In this document: in pieces, positions 1 to 5,598 of the stretch | How positions within the stretch are numbered: the first letter of the stretch is position 1 | How the letters are laid out: every line of letters starts with the position of its first letter | DNA from: JBCBZH01 sp039815415 | GTDB taxonomy: Bacteria; Bacteroidota; Rhodothermia; Rhodothermales; Rubricoccaceae | Assembly (NCBI GenBank): GCA_039815415.1 | Contig: JBCBZH010000161.1 | Coordinates: 1-9,768, forward strand | Length of the DNA: 9,768 nucleotides | Reading direction: 5' to 3' | Translations under genes and position numbers: made by a program | The notes under the pieces: generated by a model | Seen by the model: the letters and a program-made list of their open reading frames with translations, nothing else | The model's database searches: none | Told to the model about the DNA's origin: nothing

Positions 1-1
1 C

Positions 2-121
2 TCCGTCAAAACGGTTGAGAGCTACCGCTCCCGGATCAAGACCAAGCTCGGGCTGGCGAATGGCACGGAGCTGATCAAGCACGCTGTGGCCTGGGTGGAA
101 GGCGAGGGCGCTGGGCGGTGA
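2..121 (+). CDS. LuxR/FixJ-type response regulator, C-terminal end only
   Basis: Partial gene that enters from the left edge; 39 residues and a TGA stop are visible. The peptide begins SVKTVESYRSRIKTKLGL, which is the recognition helix and following turn of a LuxR/NarL/FixJ-type helix-turn-helix (family pattern: T-V-x-x-h-x-x-x-I-x-x-K-L). It continues through a last helix, ELIKHAVAWV, and a short acidic-glycine tail. In this family the DNA-binding domain is C-terminal and normally follows a phosphorylated receiver domain, which would lie outside the window. The receiver domain, partner kinase and targets cannot be seen. The next gene, a Crp/Fnr regulator, begins 72 bases later on the same strand, so two transcription regulators lie side by side. 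Confidence 0.85.
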   Translation, partial: SVKTVESYRSRIKTKLGLANGTELIKHAVAWVEGEGAGR

Positions 122-193
122 TCGCCAGCTCGTAGAGGCGCCGACCGGGGACGTCGAGCCGACGACCACCGATGGAGCCGCTGCCACTCCCAC

Positions 194-826
194 ATGCCTC
201 GCCAAACGCGAATGGTCTTTCCACAGGTCGATGCCCAGCCGGAACGAAGCCGTGCCCTGGATCAACTCCGGCGTTCGATAGAGACCTTCGTTTCATTGCC
301 CGAGGAGGTTTGGGCAGAGGTCCAGAAACCGTGGCATCTTCGGCCGGTGCGCAGGGGCGAGCAGCTGACCCTCGAGGGCGAGATGGAGTCCACGTTCTCG
401 CTGATCGTGGTCGGCGTGCAGCGGCTCTACTTCACGACGCCAGATGGCGATGAACACACCGTAGCGTTCGTGTATCCGCCAGATTACTCCGGCGTCCCGG
501 ACTCGCTGTTCCTCCAGGTGCCGTCCGCGTATGGGCTCGATGCGTTGTCGGACGGCGTCATCCTCGCGACCGGCCGCAACCGTCTTCTCGAGCTGATGGA
601 GCGACATCGAGAGCTGGATCGGTGGGCGTGGCGGCTGTTCGCCAGCGCGCTGGCGGGTCGCCTCAAGCGCGAGCGAGAGCTTCTGACCCTGACGGCGCAG
701 GAGCGGTACGAGCGCCTTCTGCGCGAGAGTCCTCAGATTCTCCAGCTGGCGCCGCTCCGGCATGTGGCCTCGTACCTCGGGATGTCGCCAGAAACGCTGA
801 GCCGGGCGCGCGCGGCTCAGCTCTGA
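194..826 (+). CDS. Crp/Fnr-family transcriptional regulator
   Basis: A 210-residue cytoplasmic DNA-binding regulator. Residues about 35-125 form a cyclic-nucleotide-binding-type beta barrel (RRGEQLTLEGE near 53-63, then IVVGVQRLYF). Residues about 135-165 give the long dimerisation helix, and about 168-210 the winged helix-turn-helix (QERYERLL, then LRHVASYLGMSPETLSRAR). The recognition helix has E200, S203 and R204, the E-x-x-S-R arrangement that in FNR reads TTGAT half-sites. There are no cysteines, so it cannot carry an FNR-type 4Fe-4S cluster, and the usual cAMP-binding cassette is not evident; its signal is unknown. It ends soon after the recognition helix, as in many short Bacteroidota members. 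The start at 194 is chosen for length; Met-7 at 212 is an alternative, and neither has a good ribosome binding site. An FNR-like palindrome follows 15 bases after the stop. Confidence 0.88.
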   Translation: MPRQTRMVFPQVDAQPERSRALDQLRRSIETFVSLPEEVWAEVQKPWHLRPVRRGEQLTLEGEMESTFSLIVVGVQRLYFTTPDGDEHTVAFVYPPDYSGVPDSLFLQVPSAYGLDALSDGVILATGRNRLLELMERHRELDRWAWRLFASALAGRLKRERELLTLTAQERYERLLRESPQILQLAPLRHVASYLGMSPETLSRARAAQL

Positions 827-840
827 CGCAGGAGGGCTTC

Positions 841-854
841 TTGACACAGATCAA
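841..854. promoter_or_regulatory. FNR-box-like operator
   Basis: TTGAC-ACAG-ATCAA differs by one base from the classical FNR/Crp-family box TTGAT-N4-ATCAA. With flanking bases it is a perfect inverted repeat, CTTGA-N6-TCAAG (840-855). It lies between the Crp/Fnr gene (stop 826) and the membrane-protein gene (start 925). A site centred at about 847.5 would sit at -41.5 for a transcript beginning near 889, the class II activator position; TAGCGT at 877-882 is a weak possible -10 element. Base matching is seen directly; function is inferred. Confidence 0.5.
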
Positions 855-924
855 GAGGGGCGCAGGAAAGCGGTCCTAGCGTGGGGGACTTGTTTCACGT
901 CCGAGCCTTGTCGCTCCAGATTCC

Positions 925-1275
925 ATGAACGCACTACGCGCTCTCGCTCCCCATCGCATTCTGCTTTCCGTCGTCGCGGCGGTCGGCTTCTTCGGATTGA
1001 ATGGGGTGTTTCTCGCCTACGCTCTCCTCCACCCAGAGGCCCTGATGGCAGCGTTCCAGAACCCCATCAGCCTTGTCTTCATCCTGGAGGCCTTTGTCTT
1101 GATGGGGCTCCTGACCTGGGGAATCGCGGCCCTCAAGATCGAGACGCCGGGCTGGCGACTCTTTGTGCTGTTGTCTCTCGTAGGGAGCCTCGCCTTCAGT
1201 GTCCCGGCCTTTGCACTTCTCCACCTTCGGAAGCAACGTCAGCAGACTCCGGAACCTAGCGCCTCACGGGCCTAA
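925..1275 (+). CDS. Small three-helix membrane protein, function unknown
   Basis: A 116-residue protein that I do not recognise as a named family. Three strongly hydrophobic stretches predict membrane helices at about residues 12-34, 48-70 and 78-99. The N-terminal end carries R and H residues (MNALRALAPHR) and the C-terminal tail is short, basic and then S/A/P rich. No catalytic or metal-binding motif is visible, and the only charged loop is around KIETPGWR (71-78). It follows the Crp/Fnr gene on the same strand after a 98-base gap holding the FNR-like box, so it is a likely target of that regulator. The ATG at 925 fits the hydrophobic profile. A short inverted repeat (GGGCCT/AGGCCC, 1268-1287) spans the stop codon and a stronger hairpin follows at 1296-1331. 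Confidence 0.72.
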   Translation: MNALRALAPHRILLSVVAAVGFFGLNGVFLAYALLHPEALMAAFQNPISLVFILEAFVLMGLLTWGIAALKIETPGWRLFVLLSLVGSLAFSVPAFALLHLRKQRQQTPEPSASRA

Positions 1276-1295
1276 TATCCGAGGCCCTGAATACA

Positions 1296-1331
1296 GCGCC
1301 AGCCCGACATCCGGAGACATCGGGCTGGCGC
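1296..1331. terminator. Strong hairpin between convergent genes
   Basis: Perfect 12-base arms (1296-1307 and 1320-1331, GCGCCAGCCCGA and its complement) enclose a 12-base loop. It lies between the plus-strand membrane-protein gene and the minus-strand tonB gene, where a two-way terminator would serve both. Neither side has a T-tract, so if it terminates transcription it does so by stem strength or with Rho. Confidence 0.6.
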
Positions 1332-1356
1332 CGTGTGGGAAGCTCGTGGGAAGGGC

Positions 1357-2088
1357 CTAGCTGGCGCCATTCACCAGCTCGAACTTGACCGGGACGGTGT
1401 AGCGAACTCGGACCGGGCGGCCGCGCTGCAGACCTGGAGTAAACTTGCACTTCAGGACGGCGTCGATTGCCGCCGCGGACAGAACATCGCTCGGGCTCCG
1501 CAGGATGAAGGGATCGATCACGCGGCCTTGTTCATCGACCACGAACTGGACGTGGACGCGGCCTTCGATTCCGGCCATGATGGCCATCTCGGGGTAGACC
1601 ACGCTCGCCTGCAGGGCTTCCAATCCACCGATCAGCTCGGGCGGCGTCTCGACGACCTCGAAGATCTCCTGTTCCGTCGGTTCAGGGTCTGGCGGCGGCG
1701 GCGGCGGCGGCGCATCCGGGGTCCTGGGCGGTGGCGGAGGAGGAGGAGCGGGCGGGGCGGGTGGGGCTGCCGGCGGCAGGAGGTTGGCCGTCAGGTCCAG
1801 GTCGATCTCCTCGATCACGTCCTCCACCAGCTCGACATCGTCCGGCACCTCTTGGGGCGGCGGCAGCGCGGCGGGCGGCGGCGGCGGCGGCAGCGTCTGC
1901 TGCGTCTGCTCGATGGTCTCGATCTCGATGATCTCCGTGGTGTCCTCCATCATCACCACGTCCTCGCCGGTCGGCAGAGGAATCGTAAAGGCGCCGATCA
2001 GAACTGCAAGCGATGCGATGAGTCCGATCTGCTGGTGGATGCGGTAAGCGTTCCTGAGGTTGGCGTTGGGTGCTTTGGAGATGGCCAT
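1357..2088 (-). CDS. tonB: TonB family energy transducer
   Basis: A 243-residue inner-membrane-anchored protein that would couple the proton-motive force, through ExbB/ExbD, to TonB-dependent outer-membrane receptors. The N-terminus is short and cytoplasmic. A membrane helix follows at about 21-39 (IGLIASLAVLIGAFTIPLP), then an acidic stretch. The periplasmic linker is very proline rich (about 67-78, 105-121 and 127-137). The C-terminal TonB domain, about 145-240, has the typical V-Y-P motif (VVYPEMA, 164-170), a G-x-V-x-V-x-F-x-V-D-x-x-G segment and the end F-T-P-G-x-x-R-G-x-P-V-x-V-x-Y-x-V-P. The linker is encoded partly by GGC triplet runs. No exbB/exbD or receptor gene is in the window, so its partner is unknown. 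A palindrome lies immediately upstream, and convergent transcription ends at the 1296-1331 hairpin. Confidence 0.93.
   Translation of the reverse strand: MAISKAPNANLRNAYRIHQQIGLIASLAVLIGAFTIPLPTGEDVVMMEDTTEIIEIETIEQTQQTLPPPPPPAALPPPQEVPDDVELVEDVIEEIDLDLTANLLPPAAPPAPPAPPPPPPPRTPDAPPPPPPPDPEPTEQEIFEVVETPPELIGGLEALQASVVYPEMAIMAGIEGRVHVQFVVDEQGRVIDPFILRSPSDVLSAAAIDAVLKCKFTPGLQRGRPVRVRYTVPVKFELVNGAS
1691..1711. repeat. GGC triplet run (7 units) in tonB
   Basis: Seven exact GGC units on the plus strand encode part of the polyproline linker of the minus-strand tonB. A second run of six units lies at 1874-1891. Because the unit is three bases, slippage would change linker length without shifting the frame. 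Confidence 0.85.
1874..1891. repeat. GGC triplet run (6 units) in tonB
   Basis: Six exact GGC units in the upstream part of the proline-rich linker of tonB (minus-strand gene). It is the same kind of run as at 1691-1711, and length variation here would also stay in frame. Confidence 0.85.
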
Positions 2089-2106
2089 GGTATCGAGGGA
2101 GGCCTG

Positions 2107-2125
2107 AACAAGTGTCTTGTTAACA
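2107..2125. promoter_or_regulatory. Palindrome upstream of tonB (possible operator)
   Basis: A perfect inverted repeat AACAAG-TGT-CTTGTT (2107-2121) overlaps a second perfect palindrome TGTTAACA (2118-2125). The pair lies 19-37 bases before the tonB start on the minus strand, where a repressor or promoter-proximal regulator would bind. It does not match a Fur box or a standard FNR box that I can recognise, so the binding protein is unknown. Confidence 0.4.
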
Positions 2126-2230
2126 CTCTCAACATCGGCTGCTCAGAGGCATGGCTTTGCCGGGGGGCTCGCAGAGACCAGATGGGGGTTCAACCAGTCC
2201 AGATCTGGGGGATTGATCGGAGCGGATGTG

Positions 2231-2271
2231 GGGGAAACCCTGCACCCTCTCCTCGACTAGAGGGCGCAGGG
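2231..2271 (-). terminator. Terminator of the sulfur operon
   Basis: Thirteen-base arms at 2238-2250 and 2259-2271 pair with one mismatch (A2244 against C2265) around an 8-base loop. Read on the minus strand the stem is followed by TTTCCCC. It lies about 75 bases beyond the stop of the last operon gene, so it fits an intrinsic terminator with a short T stretch, also shielding tonB from read-through. Confidence 0.65.
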
Positions 2272-2281
2272 GTGTGCTCGC

Positions 2282-2303
2282 CCCGGCAGAGGGGACTGCC
2301 GGG
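2282..2303 (-). terminator. First of two tandem hairpins after the sulfur operon
   Basis: Perfect 8-base arms CCCGGCAG / CTGCCGGG (2282-2289 and 2296-2303) with a 6-base loop, placed between the last operon gene (stop at 2347) and the terminator at 2231-2271. No T-tract follows on the minus strand. It may assist termination or protect the 3' end of the transcript. Confidence 0.45.
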
Positions 2304-2346
2304 CTCATCAGAGCCGCAACGTGCCGAGAAGCACAGGGGCGAGAAA

Positions 2347-2922
2347 TCAGGAGTCCCCCTCCTCAGGAAGAGGCGTCGGCTCATGGGCGCGGTCCATCCC
2401 ACGCTCCACGAATTCGCTGACGGCGCGATGGGCGTGCTGGCGGATGAGCGCCACCACCTCGGGGTCCGTCGAGGTCTCGACGACATAGACCCCGCCAGGA
2501 ATGTCCTCGATTGTCATCTCGATCGCGTCGGCATGGGCAAACACCTCCGCGAAGAGAGGGTCCCACCGCCGCATGGGGCGCCCGCTTTCGAGCCGCGCTT
2601 TCATCTGGCGGACGTGCTGGCGAATCAGAACCGCGACCTCCTCATCGTCTGAGGTCGTCCACGTCTTGACGCCGTTGGGAAGGTCTTCCACGCGGCGTTC
2701 AATGGCCTCGTGGTTGGAGAGCAAGGCGTGGATGGTGTTGTGGGCCTCTCCACGTCGTTGCATTCGGCCTTGTCCCTGGCCTTGATGGGTGCCTTGGCCC
2801 ATCCGGCCCTGCCCCTGGTGGGTGCCCTGGCGATGACGGTTCCCCTGGCCTTGGGCGAACACGTCCGGAGACAGGAACAGAAGGAGGAGGAGGGAGATGC
2901 TGAAGTGTAGGAAGGTGCGCAT
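2347..2922 (-). CDS. Secreted His-containing protein with internal duplication
   Basis: A 191-residue protein that starts at the ATG at 2922. The frame is open farther upstream to 3072, but this Met begins a clear signal peptide (MRTFLHFSISLLLLLFLSPD, cut probably after VFA, residue 23). The mature N-terminus is low-complexity, rich in Q, G, R and H, with a repeat GTHQGQGRM (33-41) / GTHQGQGQGRM (44-54). Two copies of one unit follow: about 69-107 (E-D-L-P-N-G-V, T-T-S-D-D, V-x-L-I-R-Q-H) and about 129-167 (E-D-I-P-G-G-V, E-T-S-T-D-P, V-A-L-I-R-Q-H). Histidines at 71, 103, 130, 163 and 165 sit at or near conserved positions and could bind metal or haem; this is inferred. I recall similar uncharacterised secreted proteins in Bacteroidota but can name no function. 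It is the last gene of the sulfur operon, separated from the DsrE-like gene by 256 bases holding a large inverted repeat. Confidence 0.75.
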   Translation of the reverse strand: MRTFLHFSISLLLLLFLSPDVFAQGQGNRHRQGTHQGQGRMGQGTHQGQGQGRMQRRGEAHNTIHALLSNHEAIERRVEDLPNGVKTWTTSDDEEVAVLIRQHVRQMKARLESGRPMRRWDPLFAEVFAHADAIEMTIEDIPGGVYVVETSTDPEVVALIRQHAHRAVSEFVERGMDRAHEPTPLPEEGDS

Positions 2923-3095
2923 GGCAGTGGGGGCTACACGAGGAAGAATCAGGTCAAGGTTGAGGGGCGTGTCTATCGTTTCGGCATCGAGTGGGCCGGT
3001 CGTGTGCGTGATGTGTTCGAGGCCAGATTGGGCGTGCGCCGCCAGCATGTCGGGCCAGCGATGGTCCGTCACATAGACCGCCGTGCATGCAGAGC

Positions 3096-3156
3096 GGCGA
3101 GGCCTGGCGCGCCCGCCTCGATCAGGCGCGCAACGCGGATGCGATCAGGCCTCGCC
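3096..3156. repeat. Large inverted repeat between operon genes
   Basis: Outer arms of 11 bases match perfectly (GGCGAGGCCTG at 3096-3106, complement at 3146-3156). Inside them is a second perfect pair, GCGCGCC at 3107-3113 and GGCGCGC at 3125-3131. It begins 23 bases after the DsrE-like gene's stop on the minus strand and lies 174 bases before the secreted-protein start. A GC-rich structure like this could end part of the transcripts, stabilise the upstream mRNA or mark a processing site. No T-tract is present. Confidence 0.6.
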
Positions 3157-3178
3157 ATGGATCTACAGACGGGGCGGC

Positions 3179-3694
3179 CTAGATGAAGATGATCTGGGTG
3201 GCGTCGCCAGCCGCCAGCGCGTACATGTCCCCGACAGTGATGACGCCTGCGAGGTCGTCGATGAACTCGTCCTCTTCGATCTTGAACATGTCCACGGCCA
3301 GTTTGCAGCCGTAGATCTCGCCACCGCCGGCGACGATCATCTCCATGAACTCAGAGACGGGGGGGATGTCCAGTTTGTCCATCTCCTTGCGCATCATCGT
3401 CGAGGCGAAGGCCTCGAAGCCCGGAAGCCCGGCAACCATGGTGGGCAGCTTCTGCATGAAGGCCGGGTTGCCGACAGTGGCCGTGTGGAGATGATCCTGG
3501 CGGTCCTTGCGGATGGCCTCGAGGCCGAAGAAGGTGAAGAACATCTTGGCCTCCATGCCTTCCATCAGAGCCCCGTTCGCCATGATGAGGCCAGCGTAGA
3601 CATCCTCGAGAGTGCCCTTGGAAACGATCACGAGGACCTTCTGAACGGGCTGAGGGTCAGGAGCCTTGGGAAAGGGTTGTGTGAGGACTTCCAT
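3179..3694 (-). CDS. DsrE/DsrF/DrsH-like (DsrE2-type) sulfur-transfer protein
   Basis: A 171-residue cytosolic protein of the DsrE/DsrF superfamily, closest by eye to the DsrE2/COG2210 type. Residues 18-26 form the first beta strand (VQKVLVIVSKG), followed by L-E-D-V-Y-A-G-L. Then comes the characteristic K-M-F-F-T-F-F-G-L strand (50-58), and near the end I-Y-G-C-K-L-A-V-D-M-F with the family's conserved cysteine at C130, the only cysteine in the protein. In the family this residue carries persulfide sulfur. No membrane helix is seen, unlike some DsrE2 proteins. The gene is 45 bases downstream of the DsrC/TusE-like gene, whose penultimate cysteine would be the natural partner for sulfur exchange. 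The ATG at 3694 has a C-run before it instead of a Shine-Dalgarno site. Confidence 0.9.
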   Translation of the reverse strand: MEVLTQPFPKAPDPQPVQKVLVIVSKGTLEDVYAGLIMANGALMEGMEAKMFFTFFGLEAIRKDRQDHLHTATVGNPAFMQKLPTMVAGLPGFEAFASTMMRKEMDKLDIPPVSEFMEMIVAGGGEIYGCKLAVDMFKIEEDEFIDDLAGVITVGDMYALAAGDATQIIFI

Positions 3695-3739
3695 GGTGGG
3701 GGGGGATCAGGGCGATCAGAGAGCAACGAGCTGGCGACG

Positions 3740-4072
3740 TCAGACACAACTGGCGGGCTTGGGAATGCCCGCAATCCTGCTGGACACCTTGAGGGGGCCT
3801 CCGGGAAAGAGGCCGTAGAACTCCTTGATGGTGACCAGGCCCGACTTGCCGACGCGCCGAAGCGTGAGCGGCGTGTCTTCGAAGTAGCGATTCCGCAAGT
3901 AGTGGAGGATCTCGATGTGTTTCTCCGTCAGCTCGATGCCCACGGAGCGAGCCATTTCATGAGCCATGTCGAGCGTCCACTGCTCAGGGCGGAGGAAGTA
4001 GCCTTCGTCATTGACCTCGACAGGGACGGAATCGATGGTGAGGGTCATAGGAGCGGTGGAAGTGAGTGTCAT
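3740..4072 (-). CDS. tusE: TusE/DsrC/DsvC-family sulfur carrier, single Cys
   Basis: A 110-residue small cytosolic carrier. It shows the family pattern: N-terminal strands (TIDSVPVEVNDEGYF), the Q-W segment near 31 (PEQWTLDMAHEMARSVGI), helix-turn-helix-like middle (LTEKHIEILHYLRNRYFE) and the C-terminal arm ending I-P-K-P-A-S-C-V. C109 is the conserved penultimate cysteine (CysA). The second cysteine about ten residues earlier in true DsrC is replaced by Ser near position 98, so it is the one-cysteine TusE-like form. No TusBCD genes accompany it, which argues against the E. coli tRNA-thiolation role; a carrier role between the SQR-like enzyme and the DsrE-like protein is inferred. The start is 11 bases after the upstream stop. 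An ATG at 4048 (Met-9) is an alternative start. The symbol reflects family, not proven function. Confidence 0.9.
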   Translation of the reverse strand: MTLTSTAPMTLTIDSVPVEVNDEGYFLRPEQWTLDMAHEMARSVGIELTEKHIEILHYLRNRYFEDTPLTLRRVGKSGLVTIKEFYGLFPGGPLKVSSRIAGIPKPASCV

Positions 4073-4083
4073 GTCGAAAACGG

Positions 4084-5343
4084 TCAGGCGGGCTCAGTCT
4101 CCCGCATGTAGACCTTCTTGCCGCGCATGGACATGGCCGTCGAGACCGGGAGCGGTTTCCCCGTCAGCAGCATGTGCCAGTAGATCCACTCGAAGGCCAG
4201 CTTGCCCATGTGGTTGGCCCGCGTCTCCTTGAGCAGGCTCATCGGCCCGACGACCGGCAGCGGGAAGGTGCCCGGCAGGGGCTCAGTGTCGTAGTTGAAG
4301 TCGATGAGCGCCGCCTTGCCGTGGCCGGTCTCGATGAAGCAGTTGGCGTGGCCGTCGTACGAGGCCGAGAGCGGCTTGCCCTGGATATAGTCCAAGACGT
4401 TCGTGGTCAAGATCTCGGCTTCGAAATGAGCCACGGATCCGGCCTTGGAGGTCGGGACGTTGGTCGCATCGCCAATGACGAATACGTTCTCGTAGTCCTT
4501 CGACTGGAGCGTCTGCTTGTCCGTCGGGATGTAGTTGAGATCATCGATGTCTCCCATGCCGCTCGCGTCCACGAGGTCGGCGCCCATGTTGACGGGGACC
4601 GCCACGAGAAGGTCGAAGGGGACTTCTTTCTCATCGTAGGAGACCAACACGTTTCTCGCCTCGTCCACGCGCTCGACGTAGAAGTCTGGAACGACGTTAA
4701 TCCCTTTGTCGTCCAGCAGGCCGCCGAGAAAGGAGGCCGCCTGGGGCTTTGTGAACGCGCCTGAGAGCGGCGTTACGTACGTGATCTCCACCTTGTCCCG
4801 TATGCCGCGTTCCTCAAAGAAGGCGTCGGCCAGGAACGCGAATTCGAGCGGGGCGATCGGGCACTTGAAGATGCTCTCCGCCAGGAAGATGACCATGCGT
4901 CCGCCGTCCCAGGTCGCCAGCCGGTCGCGCAGTGCGCAGGCGCCCTCAAACGTGTAGAAGTCGAACGCGTCTCGGTACCACAACTCGCCATCCAGGCCTG
5001 GTGTCTCTTCAGGACGCGGTGTGGTTCCGGTGGCTACGATGAGAACATCGTAGGCGAGCTGGCGACCGTCCGTAAGGACAACTTGGTTCTGTTCGGGTTT
5101 GACCTTCTGGACCTCGGCGACGATGAAGTTGACGTCGTCAGGGATAAAGTCTCGCCGAGGTCGGAAGAGACGGGCCGCATCGTAGACCTGGAAGGGCACG
5201 AAGAGCAGGCCCGGTTGGTAGAGGTGGTCTTCATCCTTGTCGATGAGCGTGATGGCCCACGCGTCTGCGGCGAGTTCCTTGCGCAGCTTGTTCGCCATGA
5301 TGGTGCCTGCTGTACCTGCACCGAGGATGAGAAGCGTCTTCAT
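4084..5343 (-). CDS. Sulfide:quinone oxidoreductase-like FAD flavoprotein
   Basis: A 419-residue FAD-dependent disulfide-reductase-family protein. The N-terminal FAD site is L-I-L-G-A-G-T-A-G-T (5-14). D-V-L-I-V-A-T-G-T-T-P (99-109) is the second dinucleotide-fold motif, and V-F-V-I-G-D-A-T-N-V-P (287-297) the FAD-contact motif near the end. C161 in F-K-C-P-I-A-P-L-E and C335 in N-C-F-I-E-T-G match the two redox cysteines of sulfide:quinone oxidoreductases; C136 is a third. The C-terminal helix with W and aromatic residues (AFEWIYWHMLL, 383-393) could seat it on the membrane near quinone. The expected reaction is oxidation of sulfide or persulfide to sulfane sulfur with electrons to quinone. 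Sulfide as substrate is inferred from the cysteines and from the DsrC- and DsrE-like genes directly downstream. It is the first operon gene; 255 bases separate it from the divergent stress-protein gene. Confidence 0.85.
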   Translation of the reverse strand: MKTLLILGAGTAGTIMANKLRKELAADAWAITLIDKDEDHLYQPGLLFVPFQVYDAARLFRPRRDFIPDDVNFIVAEVQKVKPEQNQVVLTDGRQLAYDVLIVATGTTPRPEETPGLDGELWYRDAFDFYTFEGACALRDRLATWDGGRMVIFLAESIFKCPIAPLEFAFLADAFFEERGIRDKVEITYVTPLSGAFTKPQAASFLGGLLDDKGINVVPDFYVERVDEARNVLVSYDEKEVPFDLLVAVPVNMGADLVDASGMGDIDDLNYIPTDKQTLQSKDYENVFVIGDATNVPTSKAGSVAHFEAEILTTNVLDYIQGKPLSASYDGHANCFIETGHGKAALIDFNYDTEPLPGTFPLPVVGPMSLLKETRANHMGKLAFEWIYWHMLLTGKPLPVSTAMSMRGKKVYMRETEPA

Positions 5344-5598
5344 AGCAGGAGGTCCATGCAGCGGGATCTGAGGGTAGGGCCGTGTCGCCTGTTGGCTCGT
5401 CCGGTCTTGTCCCGCCCAGAGGTAGGCATCTGCTGGATCATGAGGTGGGCAATCCCACTACATCGGGACAGAGTGGAATGCTTGTAGGCGTCCCCCTCAC
5501 AGGCGCAGTAGGGAGCGTCCGGCTTTGCGATCGCCCCCGCCCCGGCGGCAGCGACCCGGGTTCATGGATAGTGTTGGGTCCATTCTTTCCCCGCTGCC
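5344..5598. promoter_or_regulatory. Divergent intergenic region, sulfur operon / usp
   Basis: This 255-base gap separates two divergent genes and must hold both promoters. I see no convincing Bacteroidota -33/-7 pair on either strand and no TTGAT/ATCAA box. A short hairpin GTGGG-CAAT-CCCAC lies at 5445-5458. A weak -7-like TAGTGTTG (5569-5576) lies 22 bases before the stress-protein start. Shared regulation of the two sides is possible but not shown. Confidence 0.4.

Noticed and set aside
1333..2652. Very long plus-strand open frame across tonB and the operon end
   Set aside because: It is antisense to tonB and the secreted-protein gene, and its product is arginine- and low-complexity-rich. 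It is open only because of GC-rich codon structure on the opposite strand.
2347..3072. Longer start (3072) for the secreted protein
   Set aside because: The extra 50 residues would place the clear signal peptide in the interior. The Met at 2922 starts a textbook signal peptide, and the extension also runs through the inverted repeat region.
3083..4764. Plus-strand open frames opposite the DsrE-, DsrC- and SQR-like genes
   Set aside because: The minus-strand products have clear family motifs; the plus-strand readings have none and are mirror frames of GC-rich codons.
5569..5576. TAGTGTTG as a Bacteroidota -7 element for the usp gene
   Set aside because: One mismatch to TAnnTTTG and a suitable distance, but no TTG -33 element at the right spacing; too weak to list alone.
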